Shown: positions 60,877-64,000 of the stretch, piece by piece
Position numbering within the stretch: the stretch's first letter is position 1
Layout: every line of letters starts with the position of its first letter
NCBI GenBank assembly: GCA_023266215.1
Contig: JAHFRQ010000001.1
Span: 370,110 to 434,109 of the forward strand
DNA: 64,000 bases
From: Gammaproteobacteria bacterium
Lineage (GTDB): Bacteria; Pseudomonadota; Gammaproteobacteria; Coxiellales; Coxiellaceae
Reading direction: 5' to 3'
The notes under the pieces: model-generated
Seen by the model: only the letters and a program-made list of their open reading frames with translations
The model's database searches: none
What the model was told of the DNA's origin: nothing
Translations under genes and position numbers: made by a program

Positions 60877-61215
60877 TTAAATACTATCTGTTGTGCGATC
60901 TAATTGATCAGCAATATATTTATTAATACTAACGTGATGCTGTGTCGCAGCAATAGCGACTCTTCTGTGCAGTTCTGAACCTAAGCGAATATTTAAACTG
61001 CCTTTAAATGGAATTTCAGGAGTAATTTTTTGTTTTTGACAGGTTTCAAGATAATCATCAACCGCTTCATGAAATGCTTTTTTTAATCCAACCGCATTAG
61101 TTGCTTCGAAATTGACAAGCGCTCGAATAAATTCTATTTTTCCGTGAAAGATAAGATCTTGTTCATCAAAATGAACCGAGCCATAGTAACCATTGTAATT
61201 CATAAAATCTTTCAT
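60877..61215 (-). CDS. hicB: HicB-family antitoxin
   Basis: A 112-aa antitoxin. An N-terminal partial RNase H-like HicB fold (YYGSVHFDEQDLIFHGKIEF, VGLKKAFHEAVDDYLETC) is followed by a C-terminal ribbon-helix-helix-like region (SLNIRLGSELHRRVAIAATQ then HHVSINKYIADQL). Follows hicA with a 4-base overlap. Confidence 0.9.
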   Translation of the reverse strand: MKDFMNYNGYYGSVHFDEQDLIFHGKIEFIRALVNFEATNAVGLKKAFHEAVDDYLETCQKQKITPEIPFKGSLNIRLGSELHRRVAIAATQHHVSINKYIADQLDRTTDSI

Positions 61216-61466
61216 AATAATTTCTCCTGCTTTAAGAGATTAATAATATCCTCTAACTGATAGCGCTTTAGTATGGGTCTTGGGTGCGGCTTGTGCATCA
61301 TAATTGGCGGACAACTTGAATGTATAAACCTAACTCGAGACCCGCCGGTTTTTCCAGCGCTAATTTGCTGATACCCAAAGCTATTTAACACAGCGCAAAG
61401 CTCATTCCAAGTAAAGTCCGTTGGTCTCCTTAAAAATCGATCCAATAATTTTTCGCGCTTTGTCAT
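61212..61466 (-). CDS. hicA: HicA-family mRNA interferase toxin
   Basis: An 84-aa toxin with a double-stranded RNA-binding-like fold: LNSFGYQQISAGKTGGSRVRF, then the conserved His in MMHKPHPRPILKRYQLEDII. Toxin-first order with hicB is the family norm. A palindromic operator candidate is 39 bases upstream. Confidence 0.9.
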   Translation of the reverse strand: MTKREKLLDRFLRRPTDFTWNELCAVLNSFGYQQISAGKTGGSRVRFIHSSCPPIMMHKPHPRPILKRYQLEDIINLLKQEKLL

Positions 61467-61504
61467 ATTCCTTAAATCACATCATAGCAGGTTATTTTAC
61501 AAGA

Positions 61505-61524
61505 TGCAACTAATTTTAGTTGCA
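61505..61524. promoter_or_regulatory. palindromic operator of hicAB
   Basis: TGCAACTA (61505-61512) and TAGTTGCA (61517-61524) form a perfect 8-bp inverted repeat with a 4-base centre, upstream of the leftward hicA gene. Likely HicB binding site, inferred. Confidence 0.6.
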
Positions 61525-61605
61525 TTTTCTTCTTGTTAAAAATCAATTACCTATCCTCACCAATCACAAAAATTATTAGCTATCATAGTGATTTTTACTT
61601 GTTTT

Positions 61606-61877
61606 GCAATACCGTGTTTTTTGAAAGCAAGACGACATTACATTGCCAGGCATGCATTTTCAGACTTGTTTTTGGGTTGTGAATTATTATTATATTCTGT
61701 AATTATTCAGCCTCTCACAGAAATTAACTATAAAGTCCCCTCTCCTGCAAGCGCTTTTGCGCAGCGGGAGAGGGACAGGGTGAGGGTTTTTGAAAATGGA
61801 TTAGAAATAAATCAAAAAGAATCCGCTCATTGCGCCTTGAGTACAAGGCTACAGTCGCGGTTCCTTCAAACCAATAG
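61606..61877. repeat. mosaic of dispersed repeats R1, R3, R4 and R2
   Basis: In order: an R1 fragment (GCAATACCGTGTTTTTTG, about 61606-61625), an R3 left end and interior (GCCAGGCATGCATTTTCAGA to CTCTCACAGAAATTAACT, 61642-61729), an R4 palindrome (CCCTCTCCTGCAAGCGC...GCGGGAGAGGG, 61737-61797) and an R2 copy (61817-61877, ending CCAATAG). No gene is supported between 61525 and 61899. Confidence 0.8.
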
Positions 61878-61899
61878 CAAATATGACATTAAGCTATCT

Positions 61900-62478
61900 T
61901 TATTCAATTTCAACCGCGTCATTTAATTTTTTAACAGTGTTATTTCCCGTTAATGATCTTAATTGCATGATACAAATTTCGTTTAATTTTTTTAAACGAT
62001 CGGGCTGTGATAATTCCATTCGAATAAATTCAGCGTTCATCGCTTCGATATTAACCAATACTAAAAGCTGTTCAATCGTTGCATGCTCGCGCATATTGCC
62101 TTCTAAATCTGGATTAGCATCGCGCCATTGCTTTGCTGTAACTCAGGACTCAACCAAGAGCCAAATTCAAAGGCAATGTCTTTGTGGGCGTAAGTCCCAC
62201 CACCGTATCGACCTGAACGTGATTGGACCCCAATCGCATTCGTAGCATCTGTCCATTTTTTGGGCGTAAGACTAAAACTGTTTAAACCAGCCTGGGTTTT
62301 AAAGGTGTCGAATTCGAGACCTTTAAAATTTAAGTTATGCATCTGCTCCCAAATACCCAAGAACTCCAAGGTATTGCGATTTCTCATCCACTTATAAATT
62401 AAATCATCGCCACCAAATTTTTTGGCCATATCAGTTAGGCAAATATAATCTTCCTCGTGCTGAGAAAGAATAATATTG
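61900..62478 (-). pseudogene. broken KilA-N domain gene
   Basis: Read leftward: RNIILSQHEEDYICLTDMAK, FLGIWEQMHNLNFKGLEFD, KKWTDATNAIGVQSRSGRYG then AFEFGSWLSPEL belong to a KilA-N/phage antirepressor-type DNA-binding protein. After that the frame shifts and a middle section is missing, and the last part (AKQWRDANPDLEGNMREHAT then IEQLLVLVNIEAMNAEFIRM) continues in another frame to 61900. The N-terminus is cut off by an R1 repeat at 62480. Clearly non-functional. Confidence 0.85.
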
Positions 62479-62479
62479 C

Positions 62480-62571
62480 GCAATACCGTGTTTTTGATAA
62501 AACAAGCGGGGTAACTAACTTTCTCGCGAAACAAACCGAAACACACAAACCATCAAAAATAATCCGATTAA
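62480..62571. repeat. dispersed repeat R1, copy 2
   Basis: CAATACCGTGTTTTTGATAA to ATCAAAAATAATCCGATTAAG, matching 10-95 with few changes (quoted by its ends). It abuts the N-terminal break of the KilA-N pseudogene, so it either inserted there or marks a deletion endpoint. 62572-62636 has nothing I can identify. Confidence 0.85.
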
Positions 62572-62636
62572 GAAAATCGCGGGCATAATCCAAGCGCCTG
62601 CGACGTGCAGCGTGCTGAGCAAAAAAGTCAGGCATT

Positions 62637-62840
62637 GAGATTATCAAAGCCTACTCTCCACAAGCCAAGGGACGTGTTGAGCGTAATCATGCAGTATACC
62701 AAGATCGTCTCGTAAAAGAGCTTAAATTGCAAAACATAACGACTATTGAAAAAGCCAATGAATTATTAAGCAATAACTTCGTTAATTACTTAAATGAAAA
62801 ATTTGCAAAAACGATGGAAAATGGAATAATGAAGCGATAA
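62637..62840 (+). pseudogene. C-terminal remnant of an ISNCY/IS1202-type transposase
   Basis: Encodes EIIKAYSPQAKGRVERNHAV then YQDRLVKELKLQNI and a C-terminal helix ending MKR and a stop. The SPQAKGRVERxHxxxQDRLVKEL block is the end of the DDE integrase domain (catalytic Glu region) of these transposases. The rest of the gene and the terminal repeats are absent. Confidence 0.85.
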
Positions 62841-62875
62841 AATTTGTGGCATGAAATATGAAACAAGGAATGAAA

Positions 62876-63808
62876 ATGCTAACGCTTGCACAAATGCAAT
62901 TCTATCAAGAAAACGGATATGTTGTTATTCCGGCTGTTTTTTCATCAGATGAAATAAAAACTCTGTCTGATTCAACCGAAAAATTAGCGCTTGAAGCAAA
63001 AAAATTTCATGTCACAAACTCTGAGCAACAATTTGAAGAACTTCGTGGTACACAAGTAGTTTTGGCGCATACCAAAGACAATCAAGTTGCTATTAAGCGC
63101 CTCGTTTGGGCAGCAGCCGCAGATCCCAGTTTATTAAAGATAGGGCGTGATGAACGCGTACTAAAATTAGCATTCAGTATTTTGCAAACTGATGAAGCCG
63201 ATCATTTAATTAACCAAGTGCACCTTAAAGAACCGCATGATGGCGTGAGTTTTCCTTGGCATCAAGACGAACAAAATAGACGAAAATTTGATCCTGATTG
63301 GCAAGATTGCGGTGAGAATGGAAGCTTTGTTCAAATCATCGTGGCCATTGACCCTTGCACAACAGAAAATGGCCCACTCTTGGTTATTCCTGGTAGCCAC
63401 CATTGGGGTTATTTAAAATTCGATGCGTTTTTAACCAACGAGCAACTGGATGAGCGCTTTATGTCTGTTCGAGGACTGAAGGTTGAAAGTGCACAAGTTC
63501 CATTATTGATGCAACCAGGTGACGCTGTTTTAATGCATCCGCGATTGATACATGGCAGCTGGCCAAATGAATCACCTGTTCCACGCCGTGTATTTTTGAA
63601 TGGTTTTTCTTCACCAGAAGCAAATCACAGACAATATCCGGGTGTTGGCAGCGCGAAACGCATTTCACTAATCGATGGAAGTGAAATTGATTTGAAAATG
63701 CGAGCATCGATTAATGCGCTAATTGAGTCAAGATCAGGACTATCGAAAGTCAAAACACCAGAACCTCAATCTCAACCATCGCTTCCATTGACGACGACGT
63801 TTCATTAA
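62876..63808 (+). CDS. phytanoyl-CoA dioxygenase (PhyH) family protein
   Basis: A 310-aa Fe(II)/2-oxoglutarate dioxygenase-like protein. The start ATG 62876 has AAGGA six bases upstream; two in-frame ATGs at 62858 and 62870 are alternatives. Iron ligands are WHQDEQN (HxD) and MHPRLIHGSWPN (distal His), with a 2-oxoglutarate-binding Arg in PRRVFLNGF. Also FVQIIVAIDPCTTENGPLLVIPGSHHWG, quoted here as TTENGPLLVIPGSH. The substrate is unknown. A run of Pro/Gln residues ends the protein. Confidence 0.9.
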   Translation: MLTLAQMQFYQENGYVVIPAVFSSDEIKTLSDSTEKLALEAKKFHVTNSEQQFEELRGTQVVLAHTKDNQVAIKRLVWAAAADPSLLKIGRDERVLKLAFSILQTDEADHLINQVHLKEPHDGVSFPWHQDEQNRRKFDPDWQDCGENGSFVQIIVAIDPCTTENGPLLVIPGSHHWGYLKFDAFLTNEQLDERFMSVRGLKVESAQVPLLMQPGDAVLMHPRLIHGSWPNESPVPRRVFLNGFSSPEANHRQYPGVGSAKRISLIDGSEIDLKMRASINALIESRSGLSKVKTPEPQSQPSLPLTTTFH

Positions 63809-63845
63809 TGATATCTGCCGTATGTAACTATTCACGCCTCACATC

Positions 63846-63900
63846 AACAACTATAAAGTCCCCTCGCCCTTGTACTCAAGGGCTACTCTGCACACAGATC
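63846..63900. repeat. degenerate R4/R2 repeat fragments
   Basis: AACTATAAAGTCCCCTCGCC is the R3/R4 junction seen at 61725-61745, here followed by CCCTTGTACTCAAGGG, the R2-type hairpin in reverse. The remaining bases to 64000 contain no gene I can support. Confidence 0.6.
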
Positions 63901-64000
63901 TCTGTGCATTTTCCATCCATCATAAATTCCATAAAACATTTCAAGTCCTCGCCCGATTGTAATTGGACCAGCGAAGCCTTCGCTTTTTACGTATCCTTTC

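Noticed and set aside
61588..61926. 112-codon ORF through the repeat mosaic
   Set aside because: The frame is made of R1, R3, R4 and R2 pieces, which recur elsewhere in other frames.
62435..62647. Leftward 70-codon ORF over repeat R1 next to the KilA-N remnant
   Set aside because: Most of it is R1 sequence; the short unique part has no known domain.

Overview
The window is AT-rich, gene-dense chromosomal DNA from a gammaproteobacterium. Legionellales (Coxiella/Legionella/Aquicella-like) fits best. The reasons are the conserved order pth-rplY-prs-tRNA-Gln-lolB / hemA-prfA-(prmC-hemH), an aa3-type cytochrome oxidase operon with CtaG/SURF1/CtaA/CtaB/SCO accessory genes, epmA, a possible IcmN/DotK-like OmpA lipoprotein, and ispE missing from its usual place between lolB and prs. 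The taxonomic call is inference from gene content; no 16S or marker search was possible.

Layout. 1-5.5 kb: repeats, epmA, an AAA ATPase, psd, cca and two small membrane proteins. 5.4-13.0 kb: a nine-gene leftward respiratory operon (ctaC-ctaD-ctaG-SURF1-ctaA-ctaB-SCO-TlpA-like-cytochrome c), with no subunit III gene. 13-19 kb: a YciA thioesterase, a secreted Ntn-hydrolase, an AbiE-type toxin-antitoxin pair, an antibiotic-kinase-like protein and an AbiEi-Fic fusion. 19-28 kb: beta-barrel protein, ychF, a histidine-phosphatase-like protein, pth (apparently with an ATT start), rplY, prs, tRNA-Gln, lolB, hemA, prfA. 27.8-32.4 kb: an accessory block splitting prfA from prmC (Fic, HigBA, OprB-type porin, MFS). 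32.5-43.8 kb: prmC, hemH, two LPS genes, rdgB, OmpA lipoprotein, two small proteins, an L,D-transpeptidase, ppsA, ubiC and ubiA. 43.8-55.3 kb: a highly mosaic region. 55.3-64 kb: secreted protein, transporters, LOG protein, TrmB regulator, HicAB, a broken KilA-N gene, a transposase remnant and a PhyH dioxygenase, interleaved with dispersed repeats.

The most unusual structure lies at 43.8-55.3 kb, with related pieces at 2.6 and 29.8 kb. Four ATPases pair a P-loop with a C-terminal D...ExK (restriction-nuclease-like) motif, and each sits directly downstream of its own palindromic repeats. Three near-identical GIY-YIG genes lie among them. Several loci survive only as a palindromic promoter plus the last codons of the genes that once followed. 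Duplicated 3' ends of core or neighbouring genes (ubiA, ychF, an MFS gene) sit at the junctions. The simplest reading is repeated exchange and collapse of ATPase/GIY-YIG cassettes at the 3' ends of conserved genes, leaving tail scars.

Toxin-antitoxin or TA-like modules are dense (AbiE, HigBA, HicAB, two Fic proteins), each with visible operator-like repeats. Several accessory genes abut or overlap the 3' ends of core genes tail-to-tail, which would leave the core promoters intact.
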